DNA of 7,740 nucleotides from Rickettsia typhi (GTDB lineage Bacteria; Pseudomonadota; Alphaproteobacteria; Rickettsiales; Rickettsiaceae). The position numbers and the translations under genes were made by a program. Of this stretch, positions 1-7,603 are shown piece by piece; position 1 is the first letter of the stretch; the number at the start of each line of letters is the position of its first letter. The notes beneath the pieces were generated by a model. The model did not search any database, had not been told where the DNA came from, and saw only the letters and a list, made by a program, of their open reading frames with translations. The DNA is taken from assembly GCA_945875975.1 (NCBI GenBank), contig CAMCMD010000034.1, positions 1 through 7,740 on the forward strand, given 5' to 3'.

Positions 1-93
1 GCTGGTGTTGGTATCATATTTGCTGCGCCTAAATTAGTTGCTTTCTTAAGCGGTGATTCTGCTAATGCAACCTGTGATACAGGAGCATCATAA
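1..93 (+). CDS. C-terminal end of a VirB2/TrbC-like type IV secretion pilin subunit (5' end outside window)
   Basis: Frame 1 is open from the window edge to a TAA at 91-93 and gives 30 residues. It starts with a hydrophobic stretch, GVGIIFAAPKLVAFLSG, followed by a short polar tail containing one Cys. Small VirB2/TrbC pilins of Rickettsiales typically end this way: a second membrane helix with a 'G.G..FGAP.IV..LSG' pattern, then a short tail that often has a Cys. VirB2 is the major subunit of the VirB/rvh type IV secretion pilus. It is inserted in the inner membrane and then extracted for assembly. Only the tail is visible, so the signal peptide and first helix cannot be checked. The strong hairpin at 147-181 probably ends this transcript. 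The alternative is another small membrane protein with a similar helix. The family call is from pattern memory and moderately sure. Confidence 0.55.
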   Translation, partial: AGVGIIFAAPKLVAFLSGDSANATCDTGAS

Positions 94-146
94 CTAATAT
101 TTAAGAGCTTGTGTAAGTACAGGGCTCTAAAATTAAACTATATAGC

Positions 147-181
147 AAAACAGGTGGCTTTTAACTAAAGCTGCCTGTTTT
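147..181 (+). terminator. Rho-independent terminator after the VirB2-like gene
   Basis: The arms AAAACAGGTGGCTTT (147-161) and AAAGCTGCCTGTTTT (167-181) pair over 15 positions in RNA, with two G-U wobbles, around a 5-base loop TAACT. The downstream side continues as TTTTAATTTTT. The stem lies 53 bases after the pilin stop and about 90 bases before the next start, so it most likely ends the upstream transcript and isolates the efflux operon. Confidence 0.75.
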
Positions 182-214
182 AATTTTTACTTATTAATTC
201 CTTTTTACTAGTTT

Positions 215-243
215 TTGGCAACCATTCACTGTACAATTAATAC
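215..243 (+). promoter_or_regulatory. Possible sigma70-type promoter for the efflux operon
   Basis: TTGGCA (215-220) matches the -35 consensus at 5 of 6 positions. TAATAC follows at 238-243 after a 17-base spacer and matches the -10 consensus at only 3 of 6. The site sits between the terminator and the adaptor start codon, where a promoter is expected. In sequence this AT-rich such matches arise easily, so this is a candidate only. No recognisable operator or repressor gene lies beside it. Confidence 0.3.
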
Positions 244-273
244 TATTTTCAGTTTCTCAACACCTAACCAGCT

Positions 274-1350
274 ATGTTAAAAATTTTAGTTAAAAATCTA
301 CTCTCCACAAATCTAGGTAGGAATAACTCTTACCAGGTTTTTATAACAGTACTAGCATTAGTAGGCTTGCCCAAGATGGTTTATGCCTCTGTTCAAGATG
401 TTATAGATATTGAAACAACAAAAATTGAGTCCCACGATTTTTACGAAAAATTTACGGCTATTGGTCAATCCAGAGCAGAAAATAGTAAAACCTATTATGC
501 TAAAATCGCTGGGACTATTGACTCAATAGCTATCACTCAAGGCCAAGAAGTAAAGCAAGGTGACGTATTACTTACTATCGATTCAGAAATTGCCTACGCC
601 ATCAAAACTAAAGCTGAAGCATCTTTTGCATCTGCGCAAAGTACATATGATCGAGATTTTTCTTTATGGAAAAAGAAAATTATAAGCAAAGAAGGTTTGG
701 ATAAATCAAAAATCGCTTTGGAAACAGCCAAATTCGATTTGGCTACCCAAAACGATAAATATCAGAATATGATAATCAAAGCTCCGTTTGATGGTTCTAT
801 TGGAGTAGTCCCTACACAAGTAGGTAATGATACAAAAATCGGAGACTATCTTTTTACTATAATTGCCTCAGGTAAAAAAATTATATTTGTTGAACTTCCA
901 GAGTCGCTTAATGGAAAGATCGATAATAACTCGGAGGTTTCCGTGCAAGACATTGCAGGTAATAAAGTACTTGGCAAAATTTCTGCTATATCAAATTATT
1001 TGAATGACAATGGAACCATTACAGCAAAATTATCTTTTCCTCTTGATACTAAAATATTACACGGCAGTTACGTCGAAACTGAGATAATTTTTGACCGTCA
1101 TAAAGGCCTTGCACTTCCTGAAAAAGTTGTACTTAAAAATAATAAAGGTAATTTTGTCTATAAAGTAGCACAAGATAACAAAGCTAAGCAAATTTATGTA
1201 ACAACAAAAACTAGATCGGATGATTTGATTGAAATATCCTCTGAGGAACTTCAAGTTGCTGATCCTATTGTTCTTGAAGGGTTAACTAAAATATATGACG
1301 ATGCTTTGGTACGTGTAATTGAAGAAGAAACTAAAAAACAAGGTAATTAA
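274..1350 (+). CDS. RND efflux periplasmic adaptor subunit (HlyD/AcrA-type membrane fusion protein)
   Basis: This 358-residue protein has the order of parts seen in RND-pump adaptors, which bridge the inner-membrane pump and an outer-membrane TolC-type channel. A hydrophobic segment at about 22-38 ends in VYA, which could be a signal-peptidase I site or act as an uncleaved anchor. No lipobox Cys is present, so unlike AcrA it is probably not a lipoprotein. The two halves of the lipoyl-like domain are at about 74-104 (AGTIDSIAITQGQEVKQGD) and 166-197 (KAPFDGSIG). They flank a short helical hairpin at about 105-165. A beta-barrel (about 198-280) and a membrane-proximal domain follow. The frame is closed by TAA at 265-267, so ATG 274 is the first possible ATG. 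No clear ribosome binding site precedes it, and about 20 polar or basic residues come before the hydrophobic segment, which is long for a signal peptide. The pump gene starts 3 bases downstream. The substrate cannot be inferred. Confidence 0.92.
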   Translation: MLKILVKNLLSTNLGRNNSYQVFITVLALVGLPKMVYASVQDVIDIETTKIESHDFYEKFTAIGQSRAENSKTYYAKIAGTIDSIAITQGQEVKQGDVLLTIDSEIAYAIKTKAEASFASAQSTYDRDFSLWKKKIISKEGLDKSKIALETAKFDLATQNDKYQNMIIKAPFDGSIGVVPTQVGNDTKIGDYLFTIIASGKKIIFVELPESLNGKIDNNSEVSVQDIAGNKVLGKISAISNYLNDNGTITAKLSFPLDTKILHGSYVETEIIFDRHKGLALPEKVVLKNNKGNFVYKVAQDNKAKQIYVTTKTRSDDLIEISSEELQVADPIVLEGLTKIYDDALVRVIEEETKKQGN

Positions 1351-1353
1351 TCC

Positions 1354-4300
1354 ATGCAGTTACCTGAAATTTGTATCAGAAGGCCAGTTTTTACTACAGT
1401 CCTGAGCTTGATAATTTTGTCATTAGGGGCAATCTTTTTTACTAAATTACAGGTAAGAGGAACTCCTAACATCAACCCTCCTCTTATCACTGTTAAATCT
1501 GAATATCCTGGTGCTGATGCTTTGTACATGGAAAGACAAATTACGCAACGTATAGAAAAGACGCTTAAAACTGTAAAAAACCTTGAATCAATTTCCTCTA
1601 CAAGTGCTGTTGGGGAGAGCAATATTATGCTTGCATTCAGTCTTGAAGCCGATATTGAAATAGCACTCAACGATGTTCGGTCGATGATTTCCGACCTTAG
1701 CCAAATTTTTCCTGATGATATGAAGATGCCTTCAGTTGCCAAGATGGACTCGGACGCTTGGCCTAGCCTCTGGATCAGCATAAACAGTTCACGACATGAC
1801 GAGTTAGAATTAACAAGAATTTCTGATAATGAAATAAAATCTGTTCTAGAAAAACTTCCAACAGTTGGTAATTCAAGAATCTTCGGCGCCAAATACTACA
1901 GTATGCGCATTGAACCGCTTAATACCAAGATGTTTCAGCATAAATTATCACCTTTAGACTTGGAAATAGCTATCCGTGAGCAGAACAAAGATTATTCAGC
2001 TGGATCAATTAAAAATGATGCACGCAATTTTTCTTTAAAACTTAATGCAACACTCAATTCTACAGAAGAGTTTAAGAATATTATTGTTAAAAAATACCCT
2101 GATGGAACCATAATAAAGCTCAAGGACATCGCAAATGTTAGCCTTGAGCCGCTTGAAAATGATGTAATATTGCGCTACAACGGCAAACAATCCCTAGCTG
2201 TTGGGTTAATAAAACAATCAACAGCTAACATTATCGAACTCTCTGATTCAGTAAGAGCTGAATTACCAAAAATCCGGAAAAATCTTCCTGCTGGTATAAA
2301 AATTGAAGTCGCATACGACGCAGCACTACCTGTTAAAGCTTCAATCAGCTCGGTTTATCATACAATTTTTGAAGCAATAGCTCTTGTTGCTGCTGTTATA
2401 TATTTATTCTTAGGATCGCTAAGAATAACACTAATTCCATTGGTTACTATACCAATTTCATTAATTGGTACATTTTCAGCAATGTATATGCTTGGTTTTA
2501 CAATAAACACGTTTACCCTCCTTGCAATGATACTTGCAATTGGCTTGGTAGTTGATGATGCAATCGTTATGCTTGAAAACATATTCAGACATAATCATGA
2601 ACTAGGGAAAAAACCCATACAAGCTGCATTTGATGCTTCAAAAGAAATTGGCTTTGCGGTAGTTGCTATGACAATCACTTTGGCATCTGTATTTTTACCA
2701 ATTGGTTTCATCGATGGATTTTTAGGGAAATTATTCATCGAATTTGCATGGACGCTTGCTTTTTGTGTGCTGTTTTCAGGATTCGTGGCCTTAACCCTCA
2801 CCCCCATGATGTCGAGTCGTATGATTAAAACTAATAGTAATAAGCCTCAATTTTTACAAAAATTTGACTATTATTTGTCAAAAGTACAACTAAAATACAT
2901 CCATTACCTTGAATTAGCTCTTAATAACAAAAAGAAATTCTATTCTATTTGTCTAGCTTCGGTAGGAGCCTTGGTCTTTAGCTTTATCAACGTCAATAAA
3001 ACTTTCGTACCTGATGAAGATCAAGGATTTTTACAAGTCTTTTTCACCGGACCTGAAGGATCTAGCGTATCATCTTCACTTAAAACAGTTTTAGCAGCTG
3101 AAGAAATACTGGGCAGTACTCCAGAAATTCTTGGGTATTTTGATGTTATTGGATGGGGCGGAGGTGATAGTGCTATGGCTTTTGTTCCTTTAAAAGACTG
3201 GAAAAAACGATCTAAATCTCAAAGTCAGGTGCAACAGGAATTGAACCAAAAATTTTCAAAAATTCCAGGCATGTCGATATTCGCTGTTAGCCCCCCATCA
3301 ATGGGTGGAGGCGGTGGCGATAAGGTGATTGAATTTACTATTCAATCATCTCTTGAATACTCCGACCTTGATATTATTTCACAATTATTTCTGGATAGAA
3401 TGAATAAGAACCCAATTTTTGTAGGGTCAGAACGAGATTTTAAAGCTTCAACGCCTACCTTAGATATTATAGTTAACAGGGAGAAAGCTTATAGATATGG
3501 AGTTAATATTGAGACAATAGGCAAGACTATACAATATTTGATAGCTGGCAGGCAAGTCGGTGACTTCAGAATGGGGACTGATATTTACGATGTTCTAATT
3601 AGCTATAACATAAAGGATAAAAGTGATCCAACAGATATAAAAAAGATATTCGTAAAAAACAATGAAAATAATATATTACCGCTTGAATCCGTTGCTGATG
3701 TTAAAGAGACAATTAGTGTAAAAGAATATAGCCATTATAATAATTCAAGATCTATAAAAATCAGCGCTGATCTTGCCCCTGGTAAGAATCTTAATGATGC
3801 TGTCAAAGTGATCGAAGAAATAGCAAAAGACGTTATTGATACAAATAAATCAAAGCTAGAGTATCTAGGACAAATTAAACAAATGGAAGAATCTAGCGGG
3901 GATACGATCATCACCTTCTTGTTTGCACTATTATTCATATTCCTGGTACTGTCAGCTCAATTTGAAAGCTTTGGAGACTCTCTATTAATTCTAATGGCAG
4001 TCCCATTTTCCATTACTGGTGGAGTGCTTGCACTTCTTATTTTTAATGATAGTATAAATATGTATAGCAATATTGGTTTAGTCACACTAATTGGCCTAGT
4101 TACCAAAAACTCTATTATGCTAGTTGAATTCACCAATCAACTTCGCCATGAAGGCAGAACAATTACCCAGGCAGTAATTGAATCCGCGAAACTTCGCTTG
4201 CGTCCAATTCTTATGACAAGTATTGCCACTATATGTGGGGCTATACCTCTGGTTTTAGCTAATGGTGCGGGAGCTGCATCGCGTAATTCTATAGGATTAG

Positions 4301-4410
4301 TGATTATTGGCGGGATGCTGCTTGGAACTTTATTTACAATTTTTGTAATTCCTGTTTTGTATCAGACATTTAAGAAAGATACTACTCAAATAAATTTTAA
4401 TGAGGCTTGA
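1354..4410 (+). CDS. RND-family multidrug efflux pump, inner-membrane transporter (AcrB/AcrD/AcrF-like)
   Basis: This 1018-residue protein is close to the usual 1030-1050 of HAE1 RND pumps, which exchange protons for drugs, detergents or metabolites in an inner-membrane trimer. It opens with the typical N terminus ICIRRPVFTTVLSL and TM1 (about 8-30). The TM4 proton-relay pair D401-D402 lies in GLVVDDAIVMLENI. The partner Lys is K918 in TM10 (GLVTKNSIMLVEF). TM7 starts near 529 and TM8 covers about 851-871. The motif FVPLKDW in the second periplasmic domain is also typical. The proton pathway residues I can locate are intact, so the pump should be active. The substrate-channel switch loop is short and Gly-rich (IGWGGGD, 599-605), and a second Gly run (PPSMGGGGGD) lies near 650-655. 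An AAGG-type ribosome binding site at about 1339-1343 precedes ATG 1354. The gene is coupled to the adaptor upstream and ruvC downstream. No outer-membrane channel gene is in the window. Confidence 0.95.
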   Translation: MQLPEICIRRPVFTTVLSLIILSLGAIFFTKLQVRGTPNINPPLITVKSEYPGADALYMERQITQRIEKTLKTVKNLESISSTSAVGESNIMLAFSLEADIEIALNDVRSMISDLSQIFPDDMKMPSVAKMDSDAWPSLWISINSSRHDELELTRISDNEIKSVLEKLPTVGNSRIFGAKYYSMRIEPLNTKMFQHKLSPLDLEIAIREQNKDYSAGSIKNDARNFSLKLNATLNSTEEFKNIIVKKYPDGTIIKLKDIANVSLEPLENDVILRYNGKQSLAVGLIKQSTANIIELSDSVRAELPKIRKNLPAGIKIEVAYDAALPVKASISSVYHTIFEAIALVAAVIYLFLGSLRITLIPLVTIPISLIGTFSAMYMLGFTINTFTLLAMILAIGLVVDDAIVMLENIFRHNHELGKKPIQAAFDASKEIGFAVVAMTITLASVFLPIGFIDGFLGKLFIEFAWTLAFCVLFSGFVALTLTPMMSSRMIKTNSNKPQFLQKFDYYLSKVQLKYIHYLELALNNKKKFYSICLASVGALVFSFINVNKTFVPDEDQGFLQVFFTGPEGSSVSSSLKTVLAAEEILGSTPEILGYFDVIGWGGGDSAMAFVPLKDWKKRSKSQSQVQQELNQKFSKIPGMSIFAVSPPSMGGGGGDKVIEFTIQSSLEYSDLDIISQLFLDRMNKNPIFVGSERDFKASTPTLDIIVNREKAYRYGVNIETIGKTIQYLIAGRQVGDFRMGTDIYDVLISYNIKDKSDPTDIKKIFVKNNENNILPLESVADVKETISVKEYSHYNNSRSIKISADLAPGKNLNDAVKVIEEIAKDVIDTNKSKLEYLGQIKQMEESSGDTIITFLFALLFIFLVLSAQFESFGDSLLILMAVPFSITGGVLALLIFNDSINMYSNIGLVTLIGLVTKNSIMLVEFTNQLRHEGRTITQAVIESAKLRLRPILMTSIATICGAIPLVLANGAGAASRNSIGLVIIGGMLLGTLFTIFVIPVLYQTFKKDTTQINFNEA

Positions 4411-4414
4411 TTCA

Positions 4415-4948
4415 GTGAGAATTCTTGGTATCGATCCTGCACTAACTTGCCTTGGCTGGGGAGTTATTCTCTCTGAGTCTCCTAAGATACATTATATATC
4501 TAGTGGTATTGTAAAGACTGATGCTAAGACGCCTATTCATAACAGGCTTGCATACATAGTCACCTCAATTGAACAAATAATTGAACTTTATAAACCAGAA
4601 GCAATAGCGATGGAAGAAACATTTGTAAATGTTAATGCAATATCTTCTTTAAAGCTTGGCTACGTTAGGGGCGCATTAATGTCAGCAATCGGCAAAACTG
4701 GATTACCCTATTATGAATTCCTTCCTAACAAAATTAAGAAAACAATAGTGGGCGTTGGACACGCGGAGAAAGAACAAGTCAAGCATATGGTAAAAATAAT
4801 AATGTCTGGAGCTATGGAACATATTACACTTGATGAATCTGATGCTTTAGCAGCGGCTTATACCTGTCTAGTTCATCAAAAACAACTACAACAGGTAGAT
4901 GTGATAAAAAAAGACACATACTTTGTGGCACGTATAGTTTCTGAATAG
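4415..4948 (+). CDS. ruvC: Crossover junction endodeoxyribonuclease RuvC (Holliday junction resolvase)
   Basis: RuvC is a dimeric, metal-dependent nuclease that cuts Holliday junctions delivered by RuvAB during recombinational repair in the cytoplasm. Counted from GTG 4415 the protein has 177 residues (E. coli RuvC has 173). All four catalytic acids are visible: D7 in ILGIDPAL, E67 in AMEETFV, and D140 and D143 in LDESDALAAAYTC. The GHAEKEQVKHM segment is also typical. GTG 4415 is preferred because it gives the standard N terminus MRILGIDP and because TGAGG at 4401-4405 sits 9 bases before it. An in-frame ATG at 4400 would add five residues and overlap the pump stop, but has no evident ribosome binding site. 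The GTG start lies 4 bases after the pump's TGA, so translation is probably coupled. GIDPAL in place of the more common GIDPGL agrees with Rickettsia RuvC as I remember it. ruvA and ruvB are not in this window. Confidence 0.95.
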   Translation: MRILGIDPALTCLGWGVILSESPKIHYISSGIVKTDAKTPIHNRLAYIVTSIEQIIELYKPEAIAMEETFVNVNAISSLKLGYVRGALMSAIGKTGLPYYEFLPNKIKKTIVGVGHAEKEQVKHMVKIIMSGAMEHITLDESDALAAAYTCLVHQKQLQQVDVIKKDTYFVARIVSE

Positions 4949-4979
4949 TTAACAAAAAATATACTTTACTTTTTGTTAA
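4949..4979 (+). terminator. Weak AT-rich hairpin after ruvC, possible terminator
   Basis: TTAACAAAAA (4949-4958) and TTTTTGTTAA (4970-4979) pair over 10 bp around an 11-base loop, directly after the ruvC stop codon and followed by TATTTTTAT. The stem has only one G-C pair, so termination may be inefficient. Position and the T-rich tail support the call; low stem stability argues against it. Confidence 0.45.
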
Positions 4980-4998
4980 TATTTTTATATGTTACTCA

Positions 4999-5052
4999 AT
5001 GAACAAATACTCAGCATATTAATGTTCATCAAAATTTGCTAGTTTATATAAT
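4999..5052 (+). promoter_or_regulatory. Promoter region of the autotransporter gene with a 7-bp dyad
   Basis: A perfect -10 hexamer, TATAAT, is at 5047-5052, 22 bases before the ATG. The corresponding -35 region (about 5023-5029) matches the consensus poorly. It coincides with the right arm of an inverted repeat, ATGAACA (4999-5005) and TGTTCAT (5023-5029), with 17 bases between the arms. A dyad over a weak -35 would suit an activator or repressor site, but no regulator gene is nearby and chance is possible. The -10 box is the firmer part of this call. Confidence 0.45.
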
Positions 5053-5074
5053 CATTTAATTAATAGAAATAATC

Positions 5075-6880
5075 ATGACAAAAAAATTACTTTTAACAAC
5101 TGCTTTGGTATCGACACTTTCTTCAGGAACAACAGCTTATGCTACTGATTTTGAAATTGCATATAATGGAAATAATACTTATATTTTTGATGGGGCAAAC
5201 TATGCTAGCCTTACTCTTTTAGGCCAAGAACTCCAGACTCGTATCCAAGATGGTAGAGTTGTTATTGCAAATGATGATGTTAAAATTAAAAAAGATACTC
5301 AAAAAGCTTTTATTGTTGATTTAATTTCTAATAAAAACAATGCTAGAGATCAGTTTTCTTCATTAGCAGCAGCCATTTCTGGCCACAATCCAGCTGAAGT
5401 AAGTCAATTTTTAAATGAATTTGCTAGGGTTGTATCATTACTACCACTAGAGGAGCAGAATGAATTATTTGATACTATAGACTTGGATGACATCGGGGAA
5501 TTTGATGAAGAAGAGTTGCAAGATCAGCTTGTGTACATGGAAAGGGCAGTAAATCAGAAAGAGAGCACTAAACTGACTGACTCAAACTTCTCTACAATAG
5601 AGAGTAAACTCTTGGCTGAAAACTCTTCTATAAAAAATCTTCTTGAGGAAAGAAATAATTTGCTTGAATCTGCAACCACTCTATCTACAGAACAAGCCAG
5701 TAGGTTGGATGCAATATCAAAGCAAATAGGTAGTCTAAAAGAGTTTGTTGAAACAAGAAATGCTAAAGAGACTCAGGAAAATCTAAAACAACGTATTGCT
5801 TTAATTGAACTAGCAGTAAGTTCAAACGAAAATAAGGCTTTAAATGCAAAAGCGGTAGCTGACTTAAATCAGTTAAAAAGAGATATTGATAAATACTTAG
5901 TTAGAAGTATTACAGATACAACTGCACTACCTAATGTACAAAAATCAGACACGGCAGTTTCAGAAGGCTTAATGAATTCACTCGTAATCTCAAGAGGAGT
6001 TGTTGACTCAAGAATTGGTGGCTTTTCTGCGGTTGCTGCTGGTGACTTAATGCAAGCTTACGGTGTTTGGGCTCAAGGCAGCATGTCAAGAGGTACCCAA
6101 AAAGCCTATGGTAATGCACCTGGGTACAAATTAGACCAAAAAGGCATTACAATAGGTGCTGACACTGGAGATGAGACTCTTCTCGGTTTGGCATACTCGT
6201 TTTTTATGAATGATATAAAAAATAAAGCTAACACTTCTAATAAAGAAGATATTAAATCTCATATTGTTACTGTTTATGGTAAATTTGATGTAACTAATGA
6301 AGTGTTCGTAAGTGGACAAGGTCAATATGGTAAGTCTAATATCAAGAAAAAAAGAGCTACTGGTGATCTTGCAAACAACATAGCTAGTGCAAAAACTAAT
6401 GCTACTTCTATGGCAGCAAAACTTGAAATTGGATATGGCTACGAAGTTGCTCCTCAAACCCATTTAGTACCTACTGTCGGTGTTTCTTATGCGAACGTTG
6501 CAGTTAAAGGTTATAAAGAAACTGGTCTTGGTTTAAATAGATCTGTTGCAAAAAGAACAACCAACAGAACTTCTGGTTTAGCTGGAATTACGGCAAAATA
6601 TGTTGCTGATATGGATTCAATGAAAGTGATTCCTGAAATTCATGCAAACGTGGATTATGCTTTCAACACTAAAAATTCAGCTACTTCAGTGACCATTATT
6701 GATGGTATTGATGCTATTGCTACACCGTCAGAAAAGATTTCTAAAGGTTTTTATACTTTTGGCGGATCTGTAAAAGGAATCCAATCAGATATGTATGAAA
6801 TCTCAGCAGGATATGATTTTGGTCTAGCGAAAAAATTCCAATCACATACCGGAACATTAAAGCTAAGAGTTAATCTATAA
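5075..6880 (+). CDS. Type V autotransporter: short helical passenger plus C-terminal outer-membrane beta-barrel (Sca-like)
   Basis: This 601-residue protein begins with a clear Sec signal peptide: MTKK, a hydrophobic core, and a likely cut after TAYA near residue 24. The last 300 residues or so (from about 300) look like an autotransporter barrel, a pore-forming domain that inserts through BAM and carries the passenger to the cell surface. It starts at GLMNSLVISRGVVDSRIGG and shows AYGVWAQGSMSRG (W332), then repeated amphipathic strands such as KGITIGADTG, GLAYSFFMND and AAKLEIGYGYEV, and ends LKLRVNL. The final residue is Leu, where an aromatic is usual. The passenger (about 25-299) is short and not the usual beta-helix. 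It has an acidic stretch at 132-151 and a probable coiled coil at about 171-275, rich in E, K, L and N. It resembles rickettsial Sca surface proteins in design, but I do not recognise the passenger. The gene has its own promoter and lacks a clear Shine-Dalgarno site. Function is unknown; adhesion or host interaction is inference. Confidence 0.85.
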   Translation: MTKKLLLTTALVSTLSSGTTAYATDFEIAYNGNNTYIFDGANYASLTLLGQELQTRIQDGRVVIANDDVKIKKDTQKAFIVDLISNKNNARDQFSSLAAAISGHNPAEVSQFLNEFARVVSLLPLEEQNELFDTIDLDDIGEFDEEELQDQLVYMERAVNQKESTKLTDSNFSTIESKLLAENSSIKNLLEERNNLLESATTLSTEQASRLDAISKQIGSLKEFVETRNAKETQENLKQRIALIELAVSSNENKALNAKAVADLNQLKRDIDKYLVRSITDTTALPNVQKSDTAVSEGLMNSLVISRGVVDSRIGGFSAVAAGDLMQAYGVWAQGSMSRGTQKAYGNAPGYKLDQKGITIGADTGDETLLGLAYSFFMNDIKNKANTSNKEDIKSHIVTVYGKFDVTNEVFVSGQGQYGKSNIKKKRATGDLANNIASAKTNATSMAAKLEIGYGYEVAPQTHLVPTVGVSYANVAVKGYKETGLGLNRSVAKRTTNRTSGLAGITAKYVADMDSMKVIPEIHANVDYAFNTKNSATSVTIIDGIDAIATPSEKISKGFYTFGGSVKGIQSDMYEISAGYDFGLAKKFQSHTGTLKLRVNL

Positions 6881-6903
6881 TCTTCAAGCTTTAGAATTTG
6901 ATA

Positions 6904-6937
6904 AAAGAGTAGCGCTTGTAATTAAGCGCTGCTCTTT
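6904..6937. terminator. Bidirectional terminator between convergent genes
   Basis: AAAGAGTAGCGCTT (6904-6917) and AAGCGCTGCTCTTT (6924-6937) form a 14-bp stem with one G-U wobble and a 6-base loop, GTAATT. It lies between the autotransporter stop (6880) and the stop of the minus-strand hydrolase (6950). The minus-strand copy is followed by a better T run (TCTTTTAT) than the plus copy (CTTTATATA), so it may work more strongly on the hydrolase transcript while serving both. Confidence 0.7.
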
Positions 6938-6949
6938 ATATACCAAGTC

Positions 6950-7603
6950 TTAAATATACTTTCCTGACTCTTCAAGATATCGATTAATCAATTTGTAAAC
7001 CGAGTGTTTATTCTTCCCTTCTACGCCTGGAAGATCAAAATAATGGAGGCTCAAAAAATGCGGATCTGTTTCGCTATTGCCATTGTAAACTAGTTGACAA
7101 TTTTCATATAACCATCTATTGGTCTCTCTATATCCACTTGGGCACTCAGTACAGTCACTTTCAATATCAACCTTACTGTTATATTCTGCACCTATTGCTA
7201 TAGTTCGATCATTCAATCTACGCAAATGACAACGATACGGTCCTGTTTTATAAAAATCTTTACCAGGAACAATCTCCCATTTGGCGTAGTTCAAGACTAA
7301 TCTTATTATTTTTTCAAGGAATGGTAATCGATAATGATAAGCTACAACTGCAGCTAATGTTTTAAATGAGTTGCTATTTATTTGCCTAAAACTGAACCCA
7401 TATAATCTCCTAAAATGCTCAGTAACCATTTCTTGCACAGCACTACCAAGAGAATTACCTTGCAAGATTATCTGCCTGGGCAATAGATGCATTTGATTGA
7501 GTAGATATTCAATCACTGCTATGCCGTCATCCACTATATCAGAAAGTCTCTCAGTTACACCGGTGCTGCTTTTAAACCCCTTTGGATTAAAAGTGTGCCT
7601 TTT
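6950..7603 (-). pseudogene. 5'-truncated alpha/beta hydrolase gene (serine hydrolase remnant)
   Basis: The minus-strand frame ends at 6950-6952. Counted from the GTG at 7532-7534 it gives 194 residues. A nucleophile elbow, ILQGNSLGSAVQE, has Ser28 in the GxSxG pattern. Possible partners are an acid in IAIGAEYNSKVD and His177 in KNKHSVYKLINRYL. This is the C-terminal half of an alpha/beta-hydrolase fold. It recalls the Chlamydia CHLPS/DUF818-type hydrolases, a tentative match from memory. Homology seems to continue upstream of the GTG: codons up to about 7591 read FNPKGFKSSTG and LSDIVDDG, as expected before the elbow in such enzymes. Beyond that the likeness fades, and TGA at 7640-7642 closes the frame. 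The first core strands and the oxyanion-hole HG region are missing, so the gene is probably dead. A short protein starting at GTG 7534 could still be made. The substrate is unknown. Confidence 0.6.

Noticed and set aside
94..273. Possible small gene or RNA between the pilin tail and the adaptor
   Set aside because: Apart from the hairpin at 147-181 and a weak promoter match I see no open frame with a start signal and no tRNA-like or riboswitch-like folding.
1347..1892. 181-codon open frame on the minus strand inside the RND pump gene
   Set aside because: It lies wholly antisense to a confidently identified gene, has no recognisable domain, and is explained as a shadow of the pump's codon pattern.
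5480..5515. EF-hand-like calcium loop in the autotransporter passenger (DLDDIGEFDEEE, residues 136-147)
   Set aside because: Positions 1, 3, 6 and 12 fit an EF-hand loop, but position 5 is Ile instead of a ligand residue and no second loop is present. An acidic patch explains it better.
6131..6463. 110-codon minus-strand frame inside the autotransporter barrel
   Set aside because: Rich in Ser, Phe and Ile as expected from the complement of beta-barrel coding sequence; no start signal or family features.
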